The notes below the pieces were generated by a model, which saw only the letters and a program-made list of their open reading frames with translations, was not told where the DNA came from and did not search any database. Of a stretch of DNA of 64,000 nucleotides, positions 51,501 through 63,938 are shown piece after piece (within the stretch, counting starts at the first letter, position 1; each line of letters starts with the position of its first letter). Source of the stretch: Dimorphilus gyrociliatus (taxonomy: Eukaryota > Annelida > Polychaeta > Dinophilidae); assembly GCA_904063045.1 (NCBI GenBank), contig CAJFCJ010000014.1:806001-870000 (forward strand), written 5' to 3'. The position numbers and the translations under genes were made by a program.

Positions 51501-54152
51501 TACTCACTTAATTTGGCAGGGACCATCACCTTCACGATCTCCTGGTTTTTTTTTAAAAAAAACAAAAAAATACATATTTTAGAATAAATTTAAATAAAGT
51601 AATTTATTAATATTATAAATTTTTCTTTTTTTTCTTTTTTTTTTTTTGCGTATTAATTTTAACTTTAATTTTATTTTTGCTTTGTTTGTCTTTTTAGCTT
51701 CTTTTTGTTTTATATAAAAAAAAATGGTAATAAAAAAAAAAGAAGCTAAAGAGCAATTTAAACAAAACAAAAAAAATATTGATTAATATTATGAAAAAGT
51801 AAAAATAACTATATTACGACAATAACAAATAAAAGAACAACAATAAATTAATTAAGCAAAAACCAGTAAAAAAAAAAGAAAAGGTAAAAATCCCAGGTTA
51901 ATTAGTTGGTAGAATTAAAATAAAGAAAAAAGAAAACGTTGTTGGTGATTTATGTTGAGAAATAGATTTCTTTTCTTTTTCTTTAATTTGTATAATGTTT
52001 TGTTTTCTTTTTTTTTTTTTTTATTAACATTTACCCTCATCTGAATCTTCATCGTGAAATAGTGATGGTATAGGACTACGTCGCTTAACTCTAGGTGAAC
52101 GTGGAGGATTTCCGTGACTTGGTAGAGTCATAAGTGTTTCGGCTCGACTAACTTTTCTACCTGACGTTTCCAGAGCTGAAAACAACAAGCGTGCCACCAC
52201 AAGCATAAAACAATTGCATCTTATACATTCTATTTTCTTTCTTTCTTTTTACATTACTCTTTTTTATTTTATATTTTGCTTCTTTTTTAAGTTTGGAATA
52301 GATATATATATATATACAGTAAAAGTTTAAATAATATATATACAGTATATATATACTGTATATATACTATATATATATATATTCAATTAAGATTATTTCA
52401 TTTGAAATTGTAATTTAATAGAATTAGGACAAATATTTGTATAGGCCCAATTACTAAGAACTGAAACTAGATGCAATTGCCCTTCTTGAAAACGAAAAGA
52501 ATACAAAATGAAAATAAAAAAGGTAGTAAAAAAAAAATAAACAAAATAATAATAACACCAAAGAAAAAACTTTAAATAAAAAAAAAAACACTGGCACTGC
52601 AAAATAAACAGCAGCCTACCATCGTTCTCCCCTTCATTCGGAGGGGGCATTTTCGAAAACGAATCGGATGACTTTAGCGAAGTTGGAGAAACTAATGTGC
52701 TACTCTCCACAGGACCTTCAGGTACTGAATATATTTTATATATACATTATATACGTATGTTATTGCTTAAAGAACATAAGTTTAATAATAATTAAATAGA
52801 GTATATGTATATATATATATTTATAATTTACTATCTTGTAGTTACTTGCTAATATTATAAAATAATACTTAAAAAACTAGTCTGCTACTTTTATAGTATC
52901 TATGGTATCTTATCTAGTTAAAATATGTATATAAAAATTTATATCTATAGAAAAGTAATAAGAGACTTAAGGAATTCGTTGAACATTGAGATAAAGTATC
53001 AAATTTTGGTGTACTCACTCTGATTCGGCCTACGACTAGCCGAGGGTTTCTTCTTGCATTTATCGACTACTTGAAAACAGGATCTGTGAACTCTCATCTC
53101 ACAATTGGAACAATAATAGCATTCCCTTCCCCATAGTGGAATTAAACAATTATCGCAGAGGACAGTAGACAGATCGTTCAATTGTACGCTGAAGGTATGA
53201 TTTTTTCGCGAAAAAGAACGACCTTTACCGAAATCGATAAATTTGGTCATGGAATTTCGATAATGCTTTTCTTTAGATAGGAAGAGGGGTAATTGCATTT
53301 TTGAATTGTACTGTATCTCGCTTTGTTTCAATGTTGAATGCAAGGCGCATAGACGAGCATATTCTCTTTCTTCGTCAGTATACTTCTTCTCGTTGTGAAA
53401 CTTATTCATACACTTTTCCATGTCAATAAACACTTCTTTTAATGTTTTCGTTGCGTCTTTTAGTTTATCGTCACTAAATTTAATGCCACCCGTAGACGCC
53501 CAGCCAAGACCTGTATGGGATGGTTGACATCTTGTTTAACATATCGAATAACATAAAAATCAATTACACATATTTTAACCTAAATGACCCCAACACGAAT
53601 ATGACGCAATTTAATGACAGATTGGTAATTATTAAATATCGCGTATCGTCAGTATCTTCTTACAAAATTTAATGTCATAATAGAAACTATAAAATTTCAA
53701 GGTGAAATTGCTTTTTTCCTTCTCATAGTTGATCAAGTGCGGTAAAGTTTAGCAAAAAAACATTAAAAGAGCGTATTCAAAGGCAATCCGTTCAATATGG
53801 AATAGAGTTACTTAATATGTCAGATATACGATGGACAGGATGTTTATTCAAAAACGGCTTTCAAAGGAACTAAAGACTTATTTGTCCAGGTTACCGGCGC
53901 TCCACTGTTTATTCGTCAAATATCTTCGACCATTCTTTGCGACGGGATACGTTTCGGAATTTCGGCGAAAGACTTCGATCTTTTATTCTATGTTTTTTTT
54001 TTTTTTAATCAAACTTTTCTTTATGAAGTATGGTAAATAGACCTCGAATACAATACGTCAATTTTTAACTTGAATTTCTATCCATATACTTTACAATACA
54101 ATAGGGGCAAAAGTTAAAAAGTTTTTATAATTGTTGTGTGACGGAGAGGCAG

Positions 54153-54197
<45 letters not shown>

Positions 54198-57100
54198 CAG
54201 AATAAAAATTAGAGTAATTTAGTCATAAAAGCCTAGAAAAAAACTTCGTACTCTCTTTTTAACAATGCAACACAAAAATACTAATAATCTAAAGAGTTTA
54301 AAAGGCCATAGGGAGATAAAAAACATGAAATAAAGAGCAGAAAAAACATTGTTAGGTATAATAGATAAGTGAATAAATAATAATACAAAATATTAAAATC
54401 AGGAAAAATAAGCGAGGTAAAAAGTTTTTAAACTAGTTTTATACCACAAGGCAACTTTATTTTGTTTGCTTATAATAGTTACACATAGTATCGATACACT
54501 TATTAATATTACACAACTTAGACAGAAAAGTCTTTTCTCCCAGTTCGAAATGTAATGAAAAAATTGTTAACATTACAGTGGGATTAGACTGCATTTTCGC
54601 CAAACATAGAAAACTAAAGAAAAAACCGTAAAACATAATGAAAACTAAATACACTAACCGTTTGTCAATAAACGTCAGTCTGATTGCGAAACCGCAAAGA
54701 TTTTTAAGACGTATAAGATCTAAACCGCAAAATCTCAGCTTTATTCGCTTCTATTAGCGAATCGTAGTGCTGTACGGTTAATCTTTCGAAGTAAACAGAG
54801 ATAAGTAGCGATTGTAATAGGAGGTGGTTAGTCCGCTCTAGAGTTATAAAAGAGACGCCGCGCGTCTCCACCAATCCAATTCTTTGGCATCACATTATTT
54901 AGACGGTAACGCTCCTCCCACTGCGTTTTTTTTTATTTTCTTCCCCTGTAGATTTGTTTAATCTTTGGGGTATTAAGAGACCGTTTATAAATGTACTTTA
55001 TTTACACCTATGTATAAGTACATATGTGCAATGTTTATATGTTTACTCTACCGCTCTTTATACGCCTAAAACTTTTATGAGCGAAAATCTTAGAATAAAA
55101 TTCATATATTGGCCTTAAATTGTTCAGTCAAAGCAGACTAACAACAAAACGGAGCATTCACCCCACTAATTTCGCTCAACAAGCCGTAAATTCAACTGAA
55201 TCGATATGAACATATAAGCCGACTATTCACCGCTCTAGGCGTTGAATACCAATCGACATCTTCTTAAATGCGAATACAAATAAAAAAAAACTGTTAAAGG
55301 AAAATAAATGTTGTATGGCTTATAAAGAAAAACTAAGTCCTAGTCGGGTGTAAGTTCATTACGATCAAGAAGTTCTTAGCAGGTGCAGTGCCGCCCTCAG
55401 CACGTGACGCCCTTACAAAGGCTCGTATAACAAAGAAACGTAACTTACCAATTGAATATTGATTCTGCAATTTATTGAAATCTTCAAGGACACCTTCAGT
55501 CAAAACAATCTCCAGTTTGTGCCATAACAATTTTGCTATATCCGGACCGAGTTTTTGAGACAGACTTTTCTCTACGTCTTCCACGAGACCACGGTCAAGA
55601 GAAGCATTTAAGATTGATTTAGGGGCTAAGAAAGTATTATACAGTTCATACGACCAACGCCTCAATCGGTCCAAATTCGAGTCTTCAATTGAGGCCAACT
55701 TTCGACTAAGGAAGTACAAAACCTGTAAAACATTAAAACAACATTAATCAATTTAACAATAACAATAAATTTGGAATATTTTAGTAAAGTAGTTGGAAAA
55801 ATATGACCCCCGATTAATTCATTAACGGCCCGATGGACGTCAAGTATAAGTGTAACAAATGGATTGTTGACAAATTAAATAAACAAACTGACGCCCCTTT
55901 CGCATTCCCCGACACGTCATGACTGTCGTGCATACGAGGGGACGACTCAATCAGGCGTAGAAAATCTAAAACACGCTCCGTAAAGAAGGTCACAGGCGAT
56001 TATTTGAATTGACACTTATTACGAAAGTGATATGTCTGCGATAAAGCACAAAATTGGCATTTAAAAACCTATACGAATTAATAAAACAAAGACGAAATAA
56101 CAGAGAAACGTTTATAATGACAAAAATGAAAAGTACCGTATAATGCTACTTTTACAGTGCCAGTGTTTCACGTAATAATCTTACTCAAATTACATAGAGT
56201 ACTTTTCTAAATTAGCTGGCAGCAACATTCCCTCCCATCCAGGTGGTGTATTCAAATACTTGAAACGCACTATGAGACGCTGTAAGACGCCAAATTTAAA
56301 TAGACACGTGTTAAAAGGTGCAAAGGTTCGCTTTGACATAGACTTCCATCACGAACGCACGAGGATTATTCAGTTTAAAATCTAGCGATTAGTCGAGAAA
56401 AATCCGATTAATTCCTAGCCAAGACTACACCTGTTCATTTCTCAGGGTAACGCCCCCCAAATCGCTAGTTAAACGTCCCCCTGACCATTGATCAAACTTA
56501 ACTCCGTGTGTGGCGGAGAACCGTCCCGAACGAACACAAAATTCGTAATTAACCGAATGGGGAGCAATTAAAGTAGCGTGCGAAAACGACGTGACGTCAT
56601 TGCTGCGTCATTAGTCGTCATATCTGATCAATGCCAGTGCCCCCTTCGGGTAATACAGTCTTCCCCCACGTCCATCAGACCGAGTATGACATGTGGTCAT
56701 TTCGACACGCCTATATAAACGTGTACATTTATCTAATATATCTTATCTGTATCTACAATCGTTTTCGCTTTAGTATCGGATGACCGATAGACGCTCAAGG
56801 CGTCATTCTACGCACCATACTGTTCTAATTGGTGAAGCTCGCCCCGAGCTTCGGTTGACGCCTGCAATTTCGCAGCAAGACTCTTACGTCAAAGGATTTA
56901 AGAAAAAACTTACCACTAATCCGAAATTGCCGTATTCATACGCGAAGCGAAGGAAAACAGCCATATATGCAGGATTATTTCGAATATCTTCTAGCGAAGA
57001 AATAGGGCACACTAAAGATTGCTGCGGGGAGACGTGCGGCGAAATAGGAGGTTCATAAGGAATCTATTTAAATTGGAATAAAACATATATAAATTATGTG

Positions 57101-57220
57101 TTGATAAATAGTCTGCAAAAATTATCATTAATCAATTACTCATAAAACTAATACACATATGCTGTATATTAACACATATGTATACAACAAATGTACTAAT
57201 ATATGTACATAGCATACAAA

Positions 57221-57261
<41 letters not shown>

Positions 57262-60200
57262 TTATATACATATAGTATACAAAGTTAAAATCATTAAATC
57301 TTTTTTCTAACAGCGGTGTAATCATGTAATTAAATGAAAAAAATTTTCTAATTTATATACAATTTTTATAGTTGGACATCGATAAAACAGCTTTAAATAA
57401 AAATATAAAAATAAAGAATTTTTTTTTTTAAGAAAAAAAACTACTATTAATAATGATTGCCAATAAATAAAAAAAAAGCGGCTAAATAATCAATGTATTT
57501 GCAGTATATAAAAAAATCAATAACGCTATTCCTTCTTTCTCTTTTAACATTATCTTTACTGCTTTTGTTTATATATACAAATATATATATATATATATAT
57601 ATTAATATATATATTTGTTTATATGTAACTCTAAGATATTTGCAATTTTAAACTTTCACATTTTTTGATTTTTTTTTTGTTGATTTTAGAGGAATGAAAA
57701 TCTTTTTTAAGGCAATCTTGCTTTTCTCAATGATAAAATTATTTGTAAGAACCTTCTGTATTTCGGTTTTTATTGAAACTTTAATTATTGAGTCAACAAC
57801 TTCTTCCGATCCTTCCTCAGGAACAGTTTGGAGACTTTGATCGGATAGTATAGGCTATAGTTAAATAGATTAAGGTATATAAGTTTTTCTGAAACAACGC
57901 GGTCATGCGTATTGAACGAATAAAGTGGATCTTTATAGATCAAGAATAGTTTTAGTCTCGTCTTTTAACCGCCCTACTTTTTTTGAAAAGCACTTTACTG
58001 ACCTCTGGCTCAGGCTTTGGTTGAATGTATTCGCTTTCGTTACTGGACGGTGATACTGGAGCCGGCTCTTGTTCATCCGACAGCACAGATCCCGAATCAG
58101 TAGGCGATGCAATTATTGGAGTTGCAGTAGAATCCGGATTCTGAAAGAAAAATGCCACAAGGTCGTACGTGATCAACAAATATACCATATAAACAAAATG
58201 GGCCTATATTTTAAAATAGGTTGCGTAGTACCTGCGATGACGGAGGTAAATTGTCTAGAGAGTTATTCCTGAACGTCTTCTTTGGATCAGAATTCGATCG
58301 AGTAACAGAGTGGGAAGAAGAAGAGAGCGATCTTTCGATCTTAGAGTAATTAGAAAAATCCATTAATGTCTCTGGATTAGATTCAGTCTTTTTGTGGCTG
58401 GGTCGAGGCCCTTTATTAGAATCCTCCGCAGGGGCAAATGAGGACGGTTTTGCAGGTCCCGGGTGAGGAGGTGGTAACCTATCGGCTGAATTATAGCCCT
58501 CAGGATCTGTGTCCGCAGGAAAGGTTTTTAATATATTTTCCACTACTTTTTTCTTCTCCTCTACATCCTGTGCATTTTTCTGAGAAGGTTTAGAGTGGTA
58601 GGCAGTTTTTGCAGCTTCCAGTTCAGCAAGGGCCCCTTGATAAAAAACCCTTAAATTCGGATGAGGTTGTGTTTGAGTTTGTGTTTGCTGTTCAGAATCG
58701 AATGATTCGTTTCTGTTGTACGGCATTGTGACGTCGATTTGTGACGGTGGCCGAGTTGGGCACTGAGGTGTGAGGACGGTGAGCGAGACATATTCACCGG
58801 CGGCTGAAAATAGAAATCTGTTTATAACTGAACTGGGACAACTATTTCAAGTTATCAAAACGGCCTCCGACGTCGACGGAGTAAAAAGAGGACAAAAGAC
58901 GCGCGTTTGTATGCAAAGCTGGCCTAAAAGTGTCAATAATAATCACATTCGACAACGGTGCAAGAAATGTACTTGAACGTTCAATGTCCCATAAGTTTTT
59001 TTTTCTTTAATTTACGTGATAAGAATACACAATAATGAAATTAATTTTTTTTATCATACAAAAAAAAAATTATTCCAGTATAATTCCAGTTCTGCACTTA
59101 CAACGAATTCTATCTGTACGATTTAAGTTTTGGGCTGTTGTGTTTACCCGTCGTATCCTTATTTCTTTAGTAGGGCAGCTGCTTTCCTCAAGAACTGTCC
59201 CGTATGAGGAAGCAACACTCTTCCTTCTTATAACTTTTCTCCTACGGAAACTTGATTTACGATAGTTTTCGCGACATTGCTCATGCGTATATAGTTCGGC
59301 GATAGACGAACTTGTCACAAACGTATTATCCATGTCTTCACTCATTTCGTTAAAAATGTATATCTTATCCGTCACTCGCGCAGGTGTGTTACTCGAAGGC
59401 CTGTGCCGTTATATAGCGTTCGGCCAATGTGTATAAATACTAAAATGCATGATTTAATTGAACAGTTCAAGGCGTTGCGGCGCCATCTACTGTTTGTTGA
59501 ACGCTTTTTTATCAGATGGAGCTTTACCAAATAGTTATTAAGCAGACAAAAAACCAAGCATCTATTCTTGTTATTTTTCATAAGGTGAATATAGAAATTA
59601 TTTAGAATTTAGGCCGCCTGTTACACACGTGCATAAATCGGCTTTCGAACTCCAAAAAAATACAAAATCGACACAAAAAACATAAATGTATATATAGATA
59701 TAGCGAACAAGCGGGTAACCGGTTAAATAACCAATGACTAATTATAAATTTCCTGCGGTAGGTCATAAATTTAACTTTGTGTACTAAACTTTAGGGTGGC
59801 GCACCTGATTCTTCACGTAAATCCAAAACAGATTGACTAGATATGGAGTCGGCTTTAACTGTAGGCACATCATATTCATCATCATCCTCTACAACTACAC
59901 AATCAGGGAGTTTAGAGCCACTACCAGATACACTATGATTCCTATTTTTCCATGCAGAAGAGCTCTGTAGTCTATTGATGCAACTTTCTGAATTGGCCTT
60001 GCTTAGTGAGGTTCTTGATTTAGAAAATCTCTTGAAAGTCGTTTCTGCTTTTCCAATAAATCCGTTAAAAGATAATCTAAATGGATTCGGTTCCCTTGAC
60101 TTTTTACTATTTCTTCTTACTACACTCATAACGTTAAGGCCTTTTGTCTATTCTTTTAACAGGCGCTAGACGACCGCCCGAACACAAAACGATATAAGCT

Positions 60201-63200
60201 ATAAAAATTTTAGCGATTACTCCGCCACCTACTTTGCTAGGCTATTGATTCGCTATACACCGCAAAAATCGACTCGTTTTTCTCTATTTTTCTCTCTCTC
60301 TCATGCTTTATACTTTTAAACAATCGATGACCAATTCATTTAGGTGATAAAATAGCAACATAGATAGTGAGATAGAGTAGAAAAAATACACTAAAAGTCT
60401 ATATAAATACGGCCTGTACGAACGATTACAGGAAAAAAGTGCAAAGGCAGGACAAGTAATAATACGGGTTTACGCATACATTTCAAACATTCGACCGTCA
60501 CGTCTCGATAATATTCACGAGGCTTTCTCGTTCAAACAACAAAGAAATCGTTCACGGACGCTATCTCACCAACTTGGCACAAGACTGAAATTAATGCGCT
60601 TGCACGGACCCCTCGTTAGGTAAAACCATCGTAATACAATGAGGGACGTACTTGTGCTAGTTTAACACAGGCCTATTATTTTTACAATAGCTTCTTCACC
60701 GCCTACTTCGTGCTCAAATTTATCTAAATTTTCTTGTTTATAGCATAGCTAGTCCACGAAAAGGCCCCTACAAACAAAATATAAACAGGATGCAAACGCC
60801 TTCCGACAAGCGCGTACAAACTTGCGAAAACAAGTCGGCGAGTACAGACGTAATTGCGTCACAATTTAACCAAATTCTTTATTAATTAATTTAAATTATC
60901 TACTTGCTCTTTTATCTTAGTTCCGCCTGTTAATTTTTCATACGAGAGTGAGCACGTTTTATGTCAACGATAAGACAATAAAGAGATAACAGTACAACAC
61001 TCCTCTAACAATGTATATAGTAATTTAAATATACGTTATATATTAATAAGCGGATGTGATATCAAAAAATATATCCTATAAACTCACTTGATATGATGAC
61101 GATAATAACGTTGAAGAACAACAATAAACATATTTATAATTATTATCCGTACAAATATCCTGTGCAATTATATAATATCAATCCCGACAGTTGACGCACG
61201 ACTAAAATACTGATATGAGTATGTTCAGCATAAAAAACATGCAAATCTATATAAATGCGTATAAATAAATGTATGTATATGCATTTATATAGATAATATA
61301 TATACAAATATAAAAGTATTCAAATTTAATAAATTTTCCATAAACCAATCCCTTAATACATAAATAAATATCCTTAATTATATACATAGATTTAGTATAT
61401 CCATTCAATTTGCAGCTTGATGCATTTATATATATATATATATGCTGGACATGCATTCAGATGTAGAACAATTTATAAATAGATATAACATACAAGGTCC
61501 TTGCGTTAAGTACATACTCTATGTAAAATAGTAGACTTAAAGAAATAATATTATATCAATATGCAGAAAAAAAAAACAGTAAGAAAATAAGTTTTACAAA
61601 AATCAAAGTAAAGAAGTAAAAATTTATGTAAAGAAAGAGGATACGATAGTAAAAAAATGAAACTTAGAAAAGTATAAGGCGTGAGAGGATATATAAATAT
61701 ATAATGGGAAAAAGAGACGAGGGTAATAAAAGAAAAAAGGAGGGAGGAGAAACAAAGTTTGGTTCAACAAGTCACGATTTTTAAAAAAAATAACCTGAAT
61801 ATTTAATATATAGATATATTCGTTCTGTCTTTTAATATTCTAATTAAAAAAGCGATTGTAAATAAAACCGTCGTGTGCAGCGAATGCTTTGCATACCCGA
61901 TAGCTCGCAGCCTATTTGACTTTTAATTTGTTTTCTTTTAACGAAATGAAAACACTCTTTTTTTTTTTCTTTACCTTTGATATGCTGGACGACGTCTTGA
62001 TGATTGCTAGTAGTTACCAACGAACCATTAACCTATAAGGAAGAAGAAATAAAACAGATCTTTTAATTAAAAAACGTTTTTATAATATTTAAAAAATGTA
62101 AAGAGAAAGAAAAAATTAGAGATAACTATTAAATTTTTATGCAAAATATAAATAAAACAATAATAATAACAAATGATTTAGATGGGAGAAGAAGGAATGG
62201 TTTCTCTCGATTTTTGTTTTGTTTTTTTTGGGAATATTCTATTAAAAAAGTGGAAGGGAAATAAAAAATATGCTTTATATACTTTTCTTTTAGGAAAACC
62301 CTACTAATGGATATTAAGTTTTTATTAATGTAAATAATATAACAGAATTTCGTAATATCTAGAAAATACTTTAGTATAGACCTGAGAAGCGAACGCCCAT
62401 TATTTTATCAACTACGTTTTAAAAAAAACACTAACATAAAAAGACTTCCTAAGTTTGAAGAGAGAGAGAAAGAGAGAGAGTGAAAATCTTGCTTTTTTTT
62501 ATAGGTTATATATCTATAAAAAGGAAAAGTGCCAGAAATCATTCATAGAACAATAATACAATTGTAGGCATAGATTTAGTCTAGAATTTTCATCCGAGTC
62601 GTCATTGTTTTACGAGTACATTGTAAAGATACTAGGCTTATTTAGGTAGGTACGGAGCGGTGCCAAGCAGCGTTTGGTGACTCACCTTGATTATACGATC
62701 ATTCTTCCTGATACCAGAACGATAGGCAGGTCCCTCTGTCGGGTAAAATTCGAATTAAAATACGTGGATTAAATATAAAAAAGTACACAAAACTCGATCG
62801 ACTTTTTTACAACGTTAATGTTTGCTTTTGGTATATTTTATTCGATAATCCCGAATGTTTAAATTAGTTTTAAATATTCGCCAACTTAGAGAATAGCATA
62901 AAATAACATTACCTTCTCTTACTGAGGCTACAAATACAGGTTTATCCCCAGTAACAGTTAACCCATAACCATTAGCCCTTTCGTCCCTCTTCAAAATAAC
63001 AGATCGTTGTATCAATTTTCTAGTTTCGTTGTCGAAACTTCTCGAATTACCACCAACTTCTAACCTGAGATTTTGAAAGAGAAATATGTGTAAAAATTAA
63101 TCAACCAGTCAGTCGTTTCCAAACTCGTTTGTTTGTACAATGTTAAATCGCCTAAACTATCGAATTTATTTAAACTATTCAGTTGTTTCGAATACGATAA

Positions 63201-63938
63201 GCTTAACGGTGCATCGCGGTTTTGATTGCATAGTCGATCAGTTGGCCGTTATTTCAGTATGCATAACCGATAAGATATTGATATATTGTCCATTAGACCA
63301 GTCCTGTCGGTAGTTATTGTTTTGTAGTTGATACGGTGACTGAATATCGATAAGCATCCCTCCAGGTTAAATTTTACGACTTAATTTAATCGATTATCGG
63401 TATTTTTCGATTAAATTGTAACTTACATACCGCGTAGGCGGTTTAAAGATACATGTCACCGAACCTCCAGAGAAATAGTGATGATTAATAAAACGAAGGG
63501 TGTTAATAGTGTAGAGAACTTTTTTGTTTCTTGTTGGGCGATATCCAAAGTAAATTGATTTTTGAGTGGCCTAAAACGCAATGTGTTACCGGATCCATTC
63601 TTAAAAAGTCCAATTATAATTCACCAGTTAGAATTAGCACAAAAAAACCAATAGGTAAGCGAAATCGCGAAAAAAAGCACACCTTTGACAGGGGTGGCGG
63701 CGGTCGAGTAGACTTTTACTTACCGTGATAAACTATCGCCAGCACCGACTAAACTATCCATAACTTTTGCCATCAAATCATCTATCACAGCCTAAAGGAT
63801 TTGATATCCATACGACGTTAACAACGTCAAAATTTTATCCTGTTTCAGCCGTTTAATCTTCGAAAATTCATTTTAAAATAACTTCATCTCTAGTTTTGAC
63901 CTACTTGAAACATCTGCAAATAAGTGCGAGCCTGCACT
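48585..63938 (-). CDS. PDZ-RGS-C1-DH-PH RhoGEF (ARHGEF11/12, DRhoGEF2 type), 5' end uncertain
   Basis: Exons, in transcript order: about 63938-63905, 63791-63724, 63064-62913, 62735-62686, 62032-61975, 58803-58232, 58140-58003, 57021-56914, 55722-55449, 53510-53019, 52724-52620, 52175-52035, 51541-51508, 50620-48888, 48679-48585. From 63791 they sum to 4020 nt (1339 aa) with every phase consistent. Domains: PDZ (NGYGLTVTGD, GPAYRSGIRKNDRIIKVNG, AGEYVSLTVL, about residues 40-125); RGS-like (NNPAYMAVFLRFAYEY, LRRWSYELYNTFLAPK, about 347-475); C1 zinc finger (HTFSVQL, CDNCLIPLWGRECYYCSNCE, VHRSC, about 580-630); DH (about 800-1010); PH (about 1025-1140, ending NHWFSALFNVI). These proteins link G alpha 12/13 to RhoA activation; Drosophila DRhoGEF2 drives epithelial folding. 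A further upstream exon may lie beyond the window. Confidence 0.92.
50621..51507 (-). other. RhoGEF intron
   Basis: AT-rich intron of 887 bp with homopolymers, and a more complex stretch at 51020-51130 that includes CCTGCGAGTTCGGCGAACGG-like sequence on the other strand sense; no exon fits the phase. Confidence 0.4.
54156..54194. repeat. (GA)n microsatellite
   Basis: About 39 bp of pure AG dinucleotides. Confidence 0.97.
54845..54880. promoter_or_regulatory. Promoter-like cluster inside the RhoGEF gene: TATA, inverted repeat, CCAAT
   Basis: TATAAAAG (54845-54852) is followed by a perfect inverted repeat GAGACGC-CGC-GCGTCTC (54852-54868) and two adjacent CCAAT boxes (54871-54880). It could serve either strand; on the minus strand the CCAAT boxes (as ATTGG) precede the GC-rich repeat and the TATA-like element. 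Confidence 0.35.
55723..56913 (-). other. RhoGEF intron with a CRE-rich, higher-GC segment
   Basis: This intron splits the RGS domain. It is less AT-rich than neighbouring introns and has many ACGTCA/TGACG-like sites, including a full TGACGTCA at 56592-56599 and TATATAAA at 56712-56719. No exon fits the gene's reading frame. Confidence 0.45.
56580..56720. promoter_or_regulatory. Putative internal promoter with CRE and TATA box
   Basis: GTGACGTCAT (56591-56600), TGCGTCAT (about 56603), CGTCAT (about 56616) and a TATATAAA box at 56712-56719 fall within 130 bp. On the plus strand an ATG-started frame (56780-57058) begins 60 bp downstream, antisense to the RGS exon. Confidence 0.35.
57022..58002 (-). 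other. RhoGEF intron with (TA)n tracts
   Basis: AT-rich intron with (TA)n tracts at 57223-57258 and about 57579-57612. No exon found. Confidence 0.5.
57223..57258. repeat. (TA)n microsatellite
   Basis: About 36 bp of AT dinucleotides. Confidence 0.95.
59102..59345 (-). CDS. Candidate alternative first exon of the RhoGEF (isoform B)
   Basis: An ATG-started frame of 81 codons begins at 59345 (MSEDMDNTFVTSSS) and ends at a strong donor (CGTT|GTAAGT, 59102) in phase 1, exactly the phase required to splice to the exon at 58803. The peptide is polar and basic (SSFRRRKVIRRKS). Joined to the shared exon it would give a RhoGEF whose PDZ domain lacks all but its last strand. Its protein-like composition and conserved splice signal support coding use; transcript evidence is lacking. 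Confidence 0.5.
59805..60129 (-). CDS. Candidate alternative first exon of the RhoGEF (isoform C)
   Basis: An ATG-started frame of 108 codons from 60129 (MSVVRRNSKKSREPNPFRLS) with Ser/Arg-rich then acidic sequence (VVEDDDEYDVPTV). A donor-like CAG|GTGCGC at 59805 would end it in phase 1, fitting the exon at 58803. If that donor is unused the frame stops 4 codons later (112 aa), so a separate small protein is the alternative. Like the other first exon, it would remove the PDZ domain. Confidence 0.45.

Larger units (their letters stand above)
53511..55448 (-). other. 1.9 kb RhoGEF intron between RGS and C1 exons
   Basis: Contains a (GA)n tract (54156-54194), AT-rich filler, and a GC-richer, promoter-like stretch at 54660-54960. 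No exon was found in it. Confidence 0.5.
58804..61974 (-). other. 3.2 kb RhoGEF intron containing alternative first exons
   Basis: The longest intron of the window, between the last PDZ exons. It holds two minus-strand ATG-started frames that end in phase-compatible donors (59102-59345 and 59805-60129) and higher-complexity sequence at 58750-60900. The rest (61000-61970) is AT-rich. Confidence 0.6.

Noticed and set aside
51579-51770. Minus-strand frame with Lys-rich product
   Set aside because: Translation of A/T homopolymers within a RhoGEF intron.
53831-54040. Plus-strand frame of 69 codons inside the RhoGEF intron
   Set aside because: No recognisable protein; ends in a poly-Phe run from a T homopolymer.
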